Shown here: positions 1-9,771 of the stretch, in pieces
How the letters are laid out: each line of letters opens with the position of its first letter
How positions within the stretch are numbered: the first letter of the stretch is position 1
From: Apibacter mensalis
GTDB taxonomy: Bacteria > Bacteroidota > Bacteroidia > Flavobacteriales > Weeksellaceae
Reading direction: 5' to 3'
DNA length: 64,000 nucleotides
Assembly (NCBI RefSeq): GCF_001418685.1
Contig: NZ_LIVM01000007.1
Span: 1-64,000 of the forward strand
Notes under the pieces: generated by a model
What the model was told of the DNA's origin: nothing
The model's database searches: none
What the model saw: only the letters and a program-made list of their open reading frames with translations
Translations under genes and position numbers: made by a program

Positions 1-70
1 TTGTTTAATAATTAACATTTATTTATATCGAATATAAACATGTAATAAATTAAAAACATATAGTTAAATT

Positions 71-1474
71 ATGAATATAAATATATTAAAGTTTTTATTG
101 GTTATTTTGGTAGGTATTATTCTTTGGTTTATACCTGCACCTGATGGAGTTGATGTAAAAGCATGGCATTTAGCTTCAGTTTTTATTGCTACTGTTCTGG
201 GGTTAATTTTATCCCCATTTCCTCTGGGAGCGATGGCCATATTTAGTATGACAACGGTTATTGCTTTAGATTTAATTCGTATCAAAAGCGCTTTAAAAGG
301 TTTTGGAGATACAACAATCTGGATGATTGCTTGTGCTTTTTTTATTTCAAGAGGATTTATCAAAACAGGTTTTGGAAGAAGGGTAGGTTATCTTTTCATT
401 AGTAAGCTTGGAAATAGTTCTTTAGGTTTATCTTATGGTCTTGTTATGACTGATTTAATTTTTGCACCGGCAATGCCATCAACATCTGCACGTTGTGGTG
501 GTATTATAACACCTTTATTTCTATCTATTTCAAATGCATATGATTCTACTCCAGAAAAAGGAACTCAAAATAAAATAGGAGCTTTTTTAGTACAGTGTAT
601 TTTTCAATGTAATGCTATTACTTGTGCTATGTTTTTAACTTCAATGGCAGGTAATCCTATGATTGCTAAATTTGTTGAAAATATGGGTTATACTATTTCT
701 TGGACTGATTGGGCAAAAGCAGCAATAGTTCCCGGATTATTATCTCTATTGCTAATTCCTTATATTTTATATAAATTTTTTCCACCGGAATTAAAATATA
801 CTCCGGAAATGAAAGCTATAGCAAAAGAAAAGCTAAAAGAAATGGGTAAAATGACCACCAATGAATGGATTGTTCTTGGTGTTTTTTCTTACTTAGTCAT
901 TTTTTGGGTGTTAGGGTCATTCCTTAAAATAGATGCAACATTTACTGCATTTGTAGGATTATGTATTTTGTTATTAACTCGTGCACTTGATTGGAATGAT
1001 GTAATTAGTGAAAAAGAAGCATGGCATACAATTATATGGTTTGCCATTCTAATGACATTAGCTTCCCAATTAAATACCTTAGGCTTTATTCCTTGGTTTG
1101 GAAATTATGTTGCAGCATCAGTGAAAGGAATGAATTGGATGCCTATGTTATTGATTCTTCTTTTGGTTTACTTTTATGTTCATTATCTTATGGCTAGTGC
1201 TATCGCACATATAAGTGCTATGTATGTTATATTTGTATCCATTTCAATAGCTGCAGGCGCTCCTCCAATGTTGGCAATTTTATTATTTGCATTTTTTAGT
1301 AATTTAAATATGTCTATTACTCATTATTCTAGTGGGCCAGCCCCTATTTTGTTCGGTTGTGGATACATTCCCTTAGCAAAATGGTGGAAGATAGGCTTTT
1401 TTATGAGTTTGGTTATCCTGTTAATTTGGTTAATTATAGGAACTGCTTGGTGGAAGGCAATAGGATTGTTTTAA
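71..1474 (+). CDS. DASS family anion/dicarboxylate transporter (CitT/DiT-like)
   Basis: Inner-membrane transporter of the divalent anion:sodium symporter (DASS) family, expected to carry C4-dicarboxylates, 2-oxoglutarate or citrate. The 467-residue protein is almost wholly hydrophobic with about 12 membrane segments. It carries the two substrate-loop signatures of the CitT/plant DiT branch: PSTSARCGG near residues 136-144 (a variant of the family SNT motif) and SITHYSSGPAP starting at residue 415. Length matches the family. It stands alone, followed by a strong bidirectional terminator shared with the convergent peptidase gene. Substrate and coupling ion (antiport or sodium symport) cannot be told from sequence. 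Another C4-dicarboxylate carrier type lies at 45.6-46.9 kb. Confidence 0.85.
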   Translation: MNINILKFLLVILVGIILWFIPAPDGVDVKAWHLASVFIATVLGLILSPFPLGAMAIFSMTTVIALDLIRIKSALKGFGDTTIWMIACAFFISRGFIKTGFGRRVGYLFISKLGNSSLGLSYGLVMTDLIFAPAMPSTSARCGGIITPLFLSISNAYDSTPEKGTQNKIGAFLVQCIFQCNAITCAMFLTSMAGNPMIAKFVENMGYTISWTDWAKAAIVPGLLSLLLIPYILYKFFPPELKYTPEMKAIAKEKLKEMGKMTTNEWIVLGVFSYLVIFWVLGSFLKIDATFTAFVGLCILLLTRALDWNDVISEKEAWHTIIWFAILMTLASQLNTLGFIPWFGNYVAASVKGMNWMPMLLILLLVYFYVHYLMASAIAHISAMYVIFVSISIAAGAPPMLAILLFAFFSNLNMSITHYSSGPAPILFGCGYIPLAKWWKIGFFMSLVILLIWLIIGTAWWKAIGLF

Positions 1475-1488
1475 ATAATTATTTACAT

Positions 1489-1525
1489 AAAAAAGAGGTT
1501 TTCTAATTTAGAAAACTTCTTTTTT
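1489..1525. terminator. Bidirectional terminator between DASS and S46 peptidase genes
   Basis: A 16-base stem (1489-1504 with 1510-1525, one G-T pair) with a 5-base loop is flanked by A and T runs, so it can work in both directions. It lies between two convergent genes, 15 bases after one stop and 2 bases before the other. Confidence 0.85.
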
Positions 1526-1526
1526 A

Positions 1527-3674
1527 TTATTTTATAATTTTCATTTCATCTATTAGCCTTTGGGCTCCGGCATATTTATCTATAATAAATAATATATAAC
1601 GGATGTCAACCATAATATTTCTGCAAATAGTTGGATCGTAATTAGTATCGCTCATTGTACCTTCCCAAACTCTGTCAAAATTGAGTCCAACCAAATTACC
1701 TTGAGAATCAAAAGCAGGACTTCCTGAGTTTCCTCCGGTGGTATGGTTGGTAGCAATATAATTTACTATTATATCTCCATTTTGTGAATAGGAGCCGAAA
1801 TTTTTTTGATTATACAATGTTATCAATTTTTTAGGAAGATCGAATTCATAATCATTGGGGACATATTTTTCAATAACACCGGACAATGTTGTAAATGGTT
1901 TATAATAGATACCGTCTTTGGGCATATATCCGTCAATTTTACCATAGGTAATTCTTAAAGTAGAATTTGCATCCGGAAAGAACTTTTTAGAAGGAAAAGC
2001 ATTAAGTTGGGCTTTCATGTATTTTCTTTGAAGACTATCAAGCTTCTTGTCAAATTCATCATGATAAGGTAAAATTTTTACTCTGAACATTTCAACGTAA
2101 GGGTTAATAAAGTTTAAAACAGCATCTTCTTTTAATTTAGATTTTATATTTTCCTGTGAATCAGTAGATAAAATAGATAAGAGATTTCCTTTTTTACCGG
2201 TTATATAAGATTTATTCCATAATTCAGATAAGTAAATATTACAGGAAGATACCTTTTCATAATCTTCATGACCGGCTATCTGAAATCGTGGTTCAATATT
2301 CATACTATACATGGAAAGCATTTGAGAAGATACTTTTTTGTCTAATTCGGGATCGTAATTTTTATAAATATTCGTCAAATTTTTAATGACTCTTAATTTT
2401 ATTTTTTCAAAATTTTGATCTGAAGTACTAAGAAGATTGGATAATATATAGGCCATACGGAAAGTCTCAGAATTCGAATAAAATACTTCATTAAAATAAG
2501 TATAAGCCTTATTATATCCACTACTACTTTTATATAGTCCTTTCATAGTATTCAATAAAACTAAATTTTTATTTCTATCATCAAGACTTGTGTTGGTATG
2601 TTCTATTAATTGAGTTTCGTATTCCTTTCTTTTTTGTATAGTATTAGATTTAATCAATCCTTGATTTTCACCTATCCATTTTTTCCATCCGTTGGCTATT
2701 GAAGCATACTTCGCTGCATATTTTATTTTTATTTCTTTATTTTCACGCATAGCGCTATCTAAAATTTTTAAAGATTCATTACGTAAAGAAATTCTGGAGG
2801 GATTAGTTATTTCTAGGATTTGTTCTATAGCGGATGAAGGTAAATATTCTTGAGTTCTTCCGGGAAATCCATATACGAATGAAAAATCATTTTCCTTTTT
2901 GTCTTTAATTGAAATAGGTAAATAATATTTGGGAGTATAGGGAATGTTATCTTTTGAATATTTTGCAGGACGATTATTCTTATCGGCATAAATTCTAAAA
3001 AGAGAAAAGTCTCCGGTATGTCTAGGCCACATCCAGTTATCAGTATCTGATCCGTATTTTCCAATGGAAGATGGCGGAGCTCCTACTAAACGAATATCTT
3101 CATAGGTTTCTGTTATAAAGGCATAATATTGGTTACCATAATAAAAAGGTAATATAGCTATATCTTGATAATTTTCTTTTTTTATAGTAGTGAGAGTTTT
3201 ATTAATATTATTTTGAATAAGTGTATTTCTTTGTTGTTCAGTTAAATTGTCACTTATCCCCATTAAAATTTGAGGAGTAACTTCTTTGATATCAACTATG
3301 AATGTTGCTTTTAATCCTTCGTTAGGTTTTTCTTCATCAAAACTGGAAGCCCAAAAACCATGAGTTAATAGGTCGTTGCTAACGGTAGAGTGTGATTGTA
3401 TATTATAATATCCGCAATGATGGTTGGTAAGCAATAGACCTTTAGGAGAAATAATTTCAGAAGTACAACCCCCTCCGAAATGTGCAACAGCATCTTTAAT
3501 ACTTGGATTCTTTGTATTAAATATTTGTTTCGAGGATATTTTCATACCCATTTCCTTCATTTCTTTTTCATTAAGTTGGTTGGGCATCCACATGCCACCA
3601 CCCATTTGAGCAGTTAAAAATGAAGCGTTTAAAAAACATGATAATAAACATGATTTTAGCATAGTTTTTTTCAT
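1527..3674 (-). CDS. S46 family dipeptidyl-peptidase, DPP11 type (Asp/Glu-specific)
   Basis: Exported serine peptidase that removes dipeptides from peptide N-termini. The full frame (to 3683) is 718 residues; I prefer the second ATG at 3674, which puts a normal Lys-rich signal peptide first and leaves a short leader after a promoter box at 3694-3701. Family triad (numbered from the longer start): His in TNHHCGYY near 88, Asp225 in HTGDF, Ser653 in GGNSGSP. The residue 18 after the serine is Arg671 (NFDRVWEG). In Porphyromonas DPP11 the equivalent Arg673 confers preference for acidic P1 residues, while DPP7 has Gly there, so DPP11 specificity is inferred. Length matches PgDPP11 (720). Probably periplasmic, supplying acidic dipeptides as nutrients. 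Confidence 0.88.
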   Translation of the reverse strand: MKKTMLKSCLLSCFLNASFLTAQMGGGMWMPNQLNEKEMKEMGMKISSKQIFNTKNPSIKDAVAHFGGGCTSEIISPKGLLLTNHHCGYYNIQSHSTVSNDLLTHGFWASSFDEEKPNEGLKATFIVDIKEVTPQILMGISDNLTEQQRNTLIQNNINKTLTTIKKENYQDIAILPFYYGNQYYAFITETYEDIRLVGAPPSSIGKYGSDTDNWMWPRHTGDFSLFRIYADKNNRPAKYSKDNIPYTPKYYLPISIKDKKENDFSFVYGFPGRTQEYLPSSAIEQILEITNPSRISLRNESLKILDSAMRENKEIKIKYAAKYASIANGWKKWIGENQGLIKSNTIQKRKEYETQLIEHTNTSLDDRNKNLVLLNTMKGLYKSSSGYNKAYTYFNEVFYSNSETFRMAYILSNLLSTSDQNFEKIKLRVIKNLTNIYKNYDPELDKKVSSQMLSMYSMNIEPRFQIAGHEDYEKVSSCNIYLSELWNKSYITGKKGNLLSILSTDSQENIKSKLKEDAVLNFINPYVEMFRVKILPYHDEFDKKLDSLQRKYMKAQLNAFPSKKFFPDANSTLRITYGKIDGYMPKDGIYYKPFTTLSGVIEKYVPNDYEFDLPKKLITLYNQKNFGSYSQNGDIIVNYIATNHTTGGNSGSPAFDSQGNLVGLNFDRVWEGTMSDTNYDPTICRNIMVDIRYILFIIDKYAGAQRLIDEMKIIK

Positions 3675-3693
3675 TGGTACCATAATTAGTTTT

Positions 3694-3701
3694 CAAAAAT
3701 A
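3694..3701 (-). promoter_or_regulatory. -7 box of the DPP11-like gene
   Basis: The reverse strand reads TATTTTTG, matching the Bacteroidetes -7 consensus TAnnTTTG, 20 bases before the chosen ATG at 3674. No clear -33 TTG at the right spacing. Confidence 0.5.
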
Positions 3702-3764
3702 TAAATTTAATAATAATATAATAACATAAAAAAGTTAGAACACATATATAAAAGAAAAATTAAT

Positions 3765-3772
3765 TAGCTTTG
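3765..3772 (+). promoter_or_regulatory. Possible -7 box of the rel gene
   Basis: TAGCTTTG matches TAnnTTTG and lies 93 bases before the rel start; no matching -33 element is visible. Confidence 0.4.
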
Positions 3773-3865
3773 TGTAAATAATAAGTCTTAATTTTTACTA
3801 ATTAGTTAGGATTCATGTTATGTATCCCATATTAATAAAAAATTGAAAAATAGGCTAAAAATGGT

Positions 3866-6091
3866 ATGGAAGAATTACATCTAAAAAAAGAAGAAGAAGA
3901 AATAGTCAAGCGTTATAAAGATATGCTTCGTAACACATACAGAGATTTGACAACTGAAGATAAGTCTCTGATAAGAAAAGCTTTTGAATTAGCAAAAGAA
4001 GCGCATAAGGACCAAAGAAGAAAGACTGGAGAACCCTATATATACCATCCATTAGCCGTAGCTAAAATTGTTGCTGACGAAATAGGTTTGGGTGCTACTA
4101 GTATAGCATGTGCTTTATTGCATGATGTAGTAGAAGATACTCAGTATACTATTGAAGATATTTATAATTTATTTAATCCTAAAGTTGCTAAAATTATAGA
4201 TGGTCTTACTAAAATCTCCAACATAGACCATCAAAATCTTTCATTACAATCAGAGAACTATAGAAAGCTATTACTTACCTTGTCTGAAGATGTGAGAGTT
4301 ATTTTAATTAAAATAGCTGATAGACTTCACAATATGAGGACCTTGGATAGTATGAAAAGTTCCAAACAAAAAAAAATTGCTGCTGAGACAACATATATAT
4401 ATGCTCCTTTGGCTCATAGAATGGGTTTATATACAATAAAATCTGAGTTAGAAGATTTGAGCTTAAAATATACAGATACGGAATCTTATTCTTTAATTGT
4501 TAAAAAGCTTGAAGAAACAGAAAAAGACAGGCAAAGATATATTGAACAGTTTTCAAGAATAATGAGAGATAGTTTAAATGCAGAAGGATTGAATTTTACT
4601 ATCAAGGGACGTCATAAATCCGTTTTTTCAATTTATAAAAAAATGAAAAAACAAGATGTATCTTTTGAAGAAGTCTTTGACTTATTTGCTATTCGAGTTA
4701 TATATAAATCAGATTATAAGAATGAAAAATTCTTGGCATGGAAAATTTATTCTATAGTCACGGATAAATTCATGCCCAATCCAAGTAGAATGAGAGATTG
4801 GATTACAACACCCAGATCAACGGGATATGAAAGTTTACATGTTACGGTAATAGGACCGGAATCCAAGTGGGTGGAAGTGCAGATACGTTCGGAAAGAATG
4901 GATGAATTGGCAGAAAAGGGTATAGCTGCACATTATAAATATAAAGAAGGATATAAGGGAAGAGAAGACAATCAGATTGAAAATTGGATATCTCAAGTTA
5001 GAGAAATGTTGGAAAATTTAGGATCGGCATCCACAAAAGAATTATTAGATGATTTTAAATTAAATTTATATACTAAAGATATTTTTGTTTTTACCCCTAA
5101 AGGTGATTTAAAAGTTCTTTCGGCAGGGGCTACAGCTTTAGACTTTGCATATTCAGTACATTCTAGTATAGGTGACCATTGTTTAGGAGCTAAAGTGAAT
5201 AATAAATTAGTTCCTTTGAGTTATAAACTATCAAGTGGAGATCAGGTTGAAATACTAACATCAAATGTTCAGAAACCAAAAGCGGATTGGTTGGATTTTG
5301 TTTCTACTTCAAAAGCAAAATCAAGGATAAAGACGGCATTAAATTCAGAAAAAAGAAAGTATACTGAGGAAGGTAAAGAATTATTAATTCGTAAGTTGAG
5401 GCATCTAAAAATTAGCTTTTCAGAAGGAGAACTTAATTCCATTCAAAAATTTTTTGGAGCTAAAACCAGTCATGATATTTTTTATCAGGTAGCAACAGGC
5501 GTCATCGATAGTAAAGCGTTAAAAAAATATAGGGACAGTAAAGGCGTTTTAAACAATATATTATCAAAGCTTAGAAGAAAAACCTCATTAATAGCTGAAA
5601 AGAATTTTTTGGAGTCCAATGAAGAGGAAACTTATGATATGATTGTCTTTGGTGATGATGAAGAAAAACTAAATTATCAATTATCACAATGTTGTAATCC
5701 TATTCCGGGAGACAATATTTTTGGCTTTATAACCATCAATAGTGGTATAAAGGTGCATAAAGAAAATTGTTCGAATGCAATCGATATGCGGGCTAATTAT
5801 GATTATAGAGTGATTCCGGCTAAATGGGTTAGTAGTTCAAGTAGAGATTTTCTTATAGAAGTTTCATTACAGGGGATCGATAGAACCGGAATATTCAACG
5901 ATATAACTACTTTAATATCGAATCAATTTAAAATTAGCATTAAAAAAATAAATATAAATTCTGAAGATGGAATCTTTTATGGAAATTTAATTTTATTTGT
6001 AAAAAATACCCTTCAATTAGAGCAAATTATAGAAGAATTGCATAATATTGAAGGAATCACAAACGTTAAAAGAGCTGAAATAAAAAAATAA
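3866..6091 (+). CDS. rel: Bifunctional (p)ppGpp synthetase/hydrolase (RelA/SpoT family)
   Basis: Cytosolic stringent-response enzyme that makes and degrades (p)ppGpp. Domains in order over 741 residues: an HD hydrolase domain with intact HDVVEDT (His86, Asp87); a synthetase domain around 245-360 including the GYESLH element and the conserved GIAAHYKYKEG stretch; a TGS domain around 405-465 (DIFVFTPKG, ALDFAYSVHS); and a C-terminal ACT domain from about 665. Both catalytic halves look intact, so it is a long bifunctional Rel, the usual sole long RSH in Bacteroidota. It is divergent from the peptidase gene and monocistronic, followed by a long AT-rich gap. Confidence 0.95.
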   Translation: MEELHLKKEEEEIVKRYKDMLRNTYRDLTTEDKSLIRKAFELAKEAHKDQRRKTGEPYIYHPLAVAKIVADEIGLGATSIACALLHDVVEDTQYTIEDIYNLFNPKVAKIIDGLTKISNIDHQNLSLQSENYRKLLLTLSEDVRVILIKIADRLHNMRTLDSMKSSKQKKIAAETTYIYAPLAHRMGLYTIKSELEDLSLKYTDTESYSLIVKKLEETEKDRQRYIEQFSRIMRDSLNAEGLNFTIKGRHKSVFSIYKKMKKQDVSFEEVFDLFAIRVIYKSDYKNEKFLAWKIYSIVTDKFMPNPSRMRDWITTPRSTGYESLHVTVIGPESKWVEVQIRSERMDELAEKGIAAHYKYKEGYKGREDNQIENWISQVREMLENLGSASTKELLDDFKLNLYTKDIFVFTPKGDLKVLSAGATALDFAYSVHSSIGDHCLGAKVNNKLVPLSYKLSSGDQVEILTSNVQKPKADWLDFVSTSKAKSRIKTALNSEKRKYTEEGKELLIRKLRHLKISFSEGELNSIQKFFGAKTSHDIFYQVATGVIDSKALKKYRDSKGVLNNILSKLRRKTSLIAEKNFLESNEEETYDMIVFGDDEEKLNYQLSQCCNPIPGDNIFGFITINSGIKVHKENCSNAIDMRANYDYRVIPAKWVSSSSRDFLIEVSLQGIDRTGIFNDITTLISNQFKISIKKININSEDGIFYGNLILFVKNTLQLEQIIEELHNIEGITNVKRAEIKK

Positions 6092-6471
6092 TTTAATAAT
6101 TTAAAATTATTATTCTATTCAATTATACTTTAAAAATTAATTTGTGACTAATATGGAATAAATAATACTTTAACTTGAAAAAATAAAAGAATTTCATATG
6201 GTGAGATTTAAATAAAAAGTAATGACAATTAGATTTTTCGACTGTTTCCAATTATGATCTATAATTAATTAACAATTATAAATAAATTTTACTTCCTTTA
6301 AATCGATAAAATTAATGTTATACTTATTTAAAAGATATGTTTAATAATTTTTAAATTAAAATTAACCAATATGTAATCTAAAATGGTTAATTTCTGATAA
6401 ATAATAATTTAAAGTAAACTGGTATTTTTATTTGGCCTAATCGAACAGGCTTATTTAATTAAGTATACATT
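6092..6471. other. Gene-free AT-rich gap
   Basis: Convergent gap between rel and the PPK2 gene. It contains only an AT-only inverted repeat just after the rel stop (about 6094-6110), too weak to call a terminator. I see no coding potential or RNA structure. Confidence 0.6.
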
Positions 6472-7350
6472 TTATTCTTTTTCGTTTAGTAGATCTTGAT
6501 AGGCATCTTTCAAAGCTTCTTTTTCTTGCTTATTTACCTCCGGATATTTGGGATTCATAGATTTTAAAGTCTCATTAATGATGTGTGCCATAACTAATTG
6601 CCCATAGGATTTATTATCAAATGGAATTATAAACCAGGGACAATTTTCGGTTGAAGTTTTTTCAAAAGCCAGAGCAAAAGCTTTTTGATACTCATTCCAA
6701 AATTTACGCTCTTTTAGATCAGAAGATGAAAATTTCCAATTTTTTTCTTTATTGTTAATCCTTTTAATAAATCTTTTTTTCTGTTCATCTTTACTTATAT
6801 TAAGGAAAAATTTAATAATTCGAGTTCCGTTATTAAACATATGGTTTTCAAAATTTTTAATTTCATCATATCTTTTTTCGAAAAATTCATTGTTTATATC
6901 CTTGACATTGTTTATATAAGGTATTTTTTCGTTTAAAATAAACTCAGGATGAACTTTGCAAACTAAAACATTTTCATAATGAGAGCGATTAAAAATTCCT
7001 ATTTTTCCACGTTCAGGCATTTTAATGATATGTCTCCATAAATAATCATGTTCATATTCTAAGGATGAAGGTGTTTTAAATGAAGATACAACTACACCTT
7101 GCGGATTTACACCTGTCATAATTGCTCGTATGGAACTGTCTTTGCCTGCAGCATCGATGCCTTGTAAAATTATTAATAGAGATTGCTTATTTTCTGCATT
7201 TAAAATATTTTGATAATAATCAATGTTTTTAATTATTTTTTTAATCCTTTTTCTATTTTTTTTGAAATCTTCCGGAGATTGTGTGCTATAGTTTTTAAGA
7301 TTAACAGATTTCCCTTCGGGTACTCGAAATTCATCAATTGTAATTACCAT
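6472..7350 (-). CDS. PPK2 family polyphosphate kinase
   Basis: Cytosolic enzyme that transfers phosphate between polyphosphate and nucleotides. The 292-residue protein has the family P-loop GIDAAGKD (64-71), the second motif IFNRSHYE (119-126) with the catalytic-loop Arg, and a basic lid region rich in Lys and Arg around residues 190-225. Single-domain length and motif spacing suit the short PPK2 classes. Whether it prefers AMP, ADP or both is not readable from these motifs. It is the only gene in its transcript, with gaps of about 380 and 300 bases on either side. Likely role is nucleotide regeneration and polyphosphate use under energy stress. Confidence 0.88.
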   Translation of the reverse strand: MVITIDEFRVPEGKSVNLKNYSTQSPEDFKKNRKRIKKIIKNIDYYQNILNAENKQSLLIILQGIDAAGKDSSIRAIMTGVNPQGVVVSSFKTPSSLEYEHDYLWRHIIKMPERGKIGIFNRSHYENVLVCKVHPEFILNEKIPYINNVKDINNEFFEKRYDEIKNFENHMFNNGTRIIKFFLNISKDEQKKRFIKRINNKEKNWKFSSSDLKERKFWNEYQKAFALAFEKTSTENCPWFIIPFDNKSYGQLVMAHIINETLKSMNPKYPEVNKQEKEALKDAYQDLLNEKE

Positions 7351-7648
7351 AAAATATTTAACTTTTTTACTTGTATTTTCATTTTTTTGTTAGTGTAAGA
7401 AATAAACTTATAGTATTATAAAATATAACTTTATAAATTAATTATAAATTTAATTTATTGGTTAGGAGTGAAAATATTGTACCAAAGTATATTTTATAAA
7501 CTTATTTTTGGCTTGGAAACTTATACTAGTGTTTCTTGAAATATTATTATTGAAAGTAAGCATTAGTAAAAAATATATGAAAACAGGATATATTTGAGTT
7601 TGAAACTTCAGAAGAAATATGATTTTGAATAATTGATATTATTTAGTA

Positions 7649-8473
7649 TCAAGTAAAAACAACACGGACGTTAGTACCAATATAGAGTCCCATTAAGGAG
7701 CTAGCTCCACCAACCGTTTTTAAATTGCTCTTATACATGGATATTTGCAAATAGCCCGCAGAATTAAAAATGGCAAAAGCTTTTCCATGATATTTTTTTT
7801 CATCAGGATCTGTTCCTAATACATCAGTATATTTAGATTTGATTTCAGTAAATTGTACGTTTCTGGCAAAAATTATAAAGTTCTTTTTTTTTCCGAATTG
7901 ATGAAACTGTTCTTTAGTAATATTGGTGATTGCATTCCCGAAATTATCTACATGAATAATCATCCCTGTTATTGAATTATCTTCGCTTTTTTCAACAGGT
8001 TTTGGCTGGGTTAATTCCTTATAAGAATTTATTTTTCTACCTATTAGTTCTATTTTTCCTCCTCTGGCAAGATGACATGCAACCGGAATGAAAAGATCCT
8101 TAGTTAAAAAATGAAGATCATCGTATTTATTGATTGTTATTTCATAAACTTGATCTGGGATATATTCTTCTGCAATTAGTGAGAGTATCCCATTATCATT
8201 GCATATAAAGAAATGACCGTTAATTTCTGCCGCAATAGATTTTACAAAAGGGGAAGGTAGAGCGTCAACACCGATTACATGAATGGTCCCTTTAGGAAAA
8301 TTTTTGTAGGAATTTTGAATAATATAAGCAGTTTGAATTAAATCAAAAGGCATAATTTGATGAGAGATATCTACGATTATGATATCTGAAATTTGACTGT
8401 ATATTGCACCTTTGAGGGCAGCTACATGATAATCTTCTAAACCAAAATCGGTAGTAAGTGTTATTATTCCCAT
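7649..8473 (-). CDS. SAM hydrolase / SAM hydroxide adenosyltransferase family protein (DUF62)
   Basis: 274-residue cytosolic protein of the DUF62 family, related to fluorinase and chlorinase but using water or hydroxide to split S-adenosylmethionine into adenosine and methionine. The N-terminal signature TTDFGLEDYHVAALKG starts at residue 7, and the VDISH and HVDNFGNAITNIT elements lie at the expected places. Length matches the family. It is divergent from phoH, and the two -7 boxes lie only 5 bases apart. The physiological purpose of SAM hydrolysis in most bacteria is unsettled; the family assignment is firm, the role is not. Confidence 0.85.
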   Translation of the reverse strand: MGIITLTTDFGLEDYHVAALKGAIYSQISDIIIVDISHQIMPFDLIQTAYIIQNSYKNFPKGTIHVIGVDALPSPFVKSIAAEINGHFFICNDNGILSLIAEEYIPDQVYEITINKYDDLHFLTKDLFIPVACHLARGGKIELIGRKINSYKELTQPKPVEKSEDNSITGMIIHVDNFGNAITNITKEQFHQFGKKKNFIIFARNVQFTEIKSKYTDVLGTDPDEKKYHGKAFAIFNSAGYLQISMYKSNLKTVGGASSLMGLYIGTNVRVVFT

Positions 8474-8489
8474 TTTTTATTATCCTACA

Positions 8490-8510
8490 CAAAGTTATTG
8501 CTTATTTTTG
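8490..8510. promoter_or_regulatory. Back-to-back -7 boxes of the SAM hydrolase and phoH genes
   Basis: On the reverse strand 8490-8497 reads TAACTTTG; on the forward strand 8503-8510 reads TATTTTTG. Both match TAnnTTTG. They point outward toward the starts at 8473 and 8540, so the two polymerase footprints must overlap. Confidence 0.6.
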
Positions 8511-8539
8511 TTATGTAAAATTAAAAAACAAGTTAAAAT

Positions 8540-9493
8540 TTGAATCAAATACGAATTACCTTAGAAGGTGTGGATTTAAAAACTTTTTATGGTGAATATA
8601 ACCAAAACTTTAATATATTGATTAATCATTTTCCTAAATTAAAAATTATAGGAAGAGATCGAGTAGTGTCGGTTGCCGGTAATGATGCAGATTTAGCTTT
8701 ATTTAGTAATAAGGTTAAAGAAATAATAGAATATATTAACAGGTATAATAAGTTAAATGATATTGCTCTAGAGGGCATACTCTCTAATGGAGAAAAGAAG
8801 AATGTGATTACTTCTGAATCCGATGACATTATTGTTCATGGAATAGGAGGGAAGCTTATTAGGGCTAAAACAGAAAATCTTAAAAAGCTGGTAAGATCTG
8901 TTGAGAATAATGATATGACATTTGCTATAGGTCCGGCAGGAACGGGTAAAACTTATACTAGTGTTGCTTTAGCAGTTAAAGCATTAAAAGATAAACAAGT
9001 AAAAAGAATCGTGCTTACACGACCGGCAGTAGAAGCAGGAGAAAGCTTAGGTTTTTTACCCGGAGATTTAAAAGATAAATTAGATCCTTATCTTCAACCT
9101 TTATATGATGCCTTAAGAGATATGATAAGTCATGAAAAATTAGCATCTTATATAGAAAAAGGAATTGTGCAAATTGCTCCCTTAGCATTTATGAGAGGAC
9201 GTACATTGGATGAGGCATTTGTTATTTTAGACGAAGCTCAAAACACGACGCATTTACAAATGAAAATGTTTTTAACGCGTATGGGAGTTAATGCTAAGTT
9301 TATAATAACGGGTGACCCCGGACAAATTGATTTACCCAAGCATCAGAAATCCGGATTAAAAGAAGCTGTTCACCTTTTAAAAAGAGTAAAAGGTATAGGT
9401 TTTATACAATTGACAGAAATAGATGTGGTAAGACATAAGTTAGTTAGAAAAATATTAGAAGCTTATCATAAACAAGAAGAAATTGAAGAATAA
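8540..9493 (+). CDS. phoH: PhoH family ATPase
   Basis: Cytosolic P-loop NTPase of the PhoH/PhoH-like group, often linked to RNA metabolism. Of 317 residues, the N-terminal 100 form the PhoH-associated RNA-binding-like domain; the ATPase follows with Walker A GPAGTGKT (131-138), the RPAVEAGESLGFLPG element, and Walker B FVILDEAQ (227-234). The C-terminus has the usual GDPGQIDLP sensor region. The start codon is TTG: no in-frame ATG lies upstream of the conserved N-terminal domain, and the TTG follows a consensus -7 box by 29 bases. Transcribed alone. Confidence 0.93.
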   Translation: MNQIRITLEGVDLKTFYGEYNQNFNILINHFPKLKIIGRDRVVSVAGNDADLALFSNKVKEIIEYINRYNKLNDIALEGILSNGEKKNVITSESDDIIVHGIGGKLIRAKTENLKKLVRSVENNDMTFAIGPAGTGKTYTSVALAVKALKDKQVKRIVLTRPAVEAGESLGFLPGDLKDKLDPYLQPLYDALRDMISHEKLASYIEKGIVQIAPLAFMRGRTLDEAFVILDEAQNTTHLQMKMFLTRMGVNAKFIITGDPGQIDLPKHQKSGLKEAVHLLKRVKGIGFIQLTEIDVVRHKLVRKILEAYHKQEEIEE

Positions 9494-9771
9494 ATTTTAA
9501 TTTATAATTTAAATATTATTGGTAATTAGTGTACTGGTACTAGTATTGTTTTATTTTGTTATAAGCAGTATACTGAAAATAAGATTAAGAGAAGCTAAAT
9601 TTTTCTACTAGATAGAAAATATGTATAATTTTCAATGATTTTTCAAAAATTACAGATAGTAATATAAGGTAAGAAAAATTTTAGTTTATGGGTAGTTATT
9701 TTATTAAATTTTAATAAATAGATTTATAGGGTCTTTATAAGATGTAATAAATATAAAAATAGTATCTGTAT

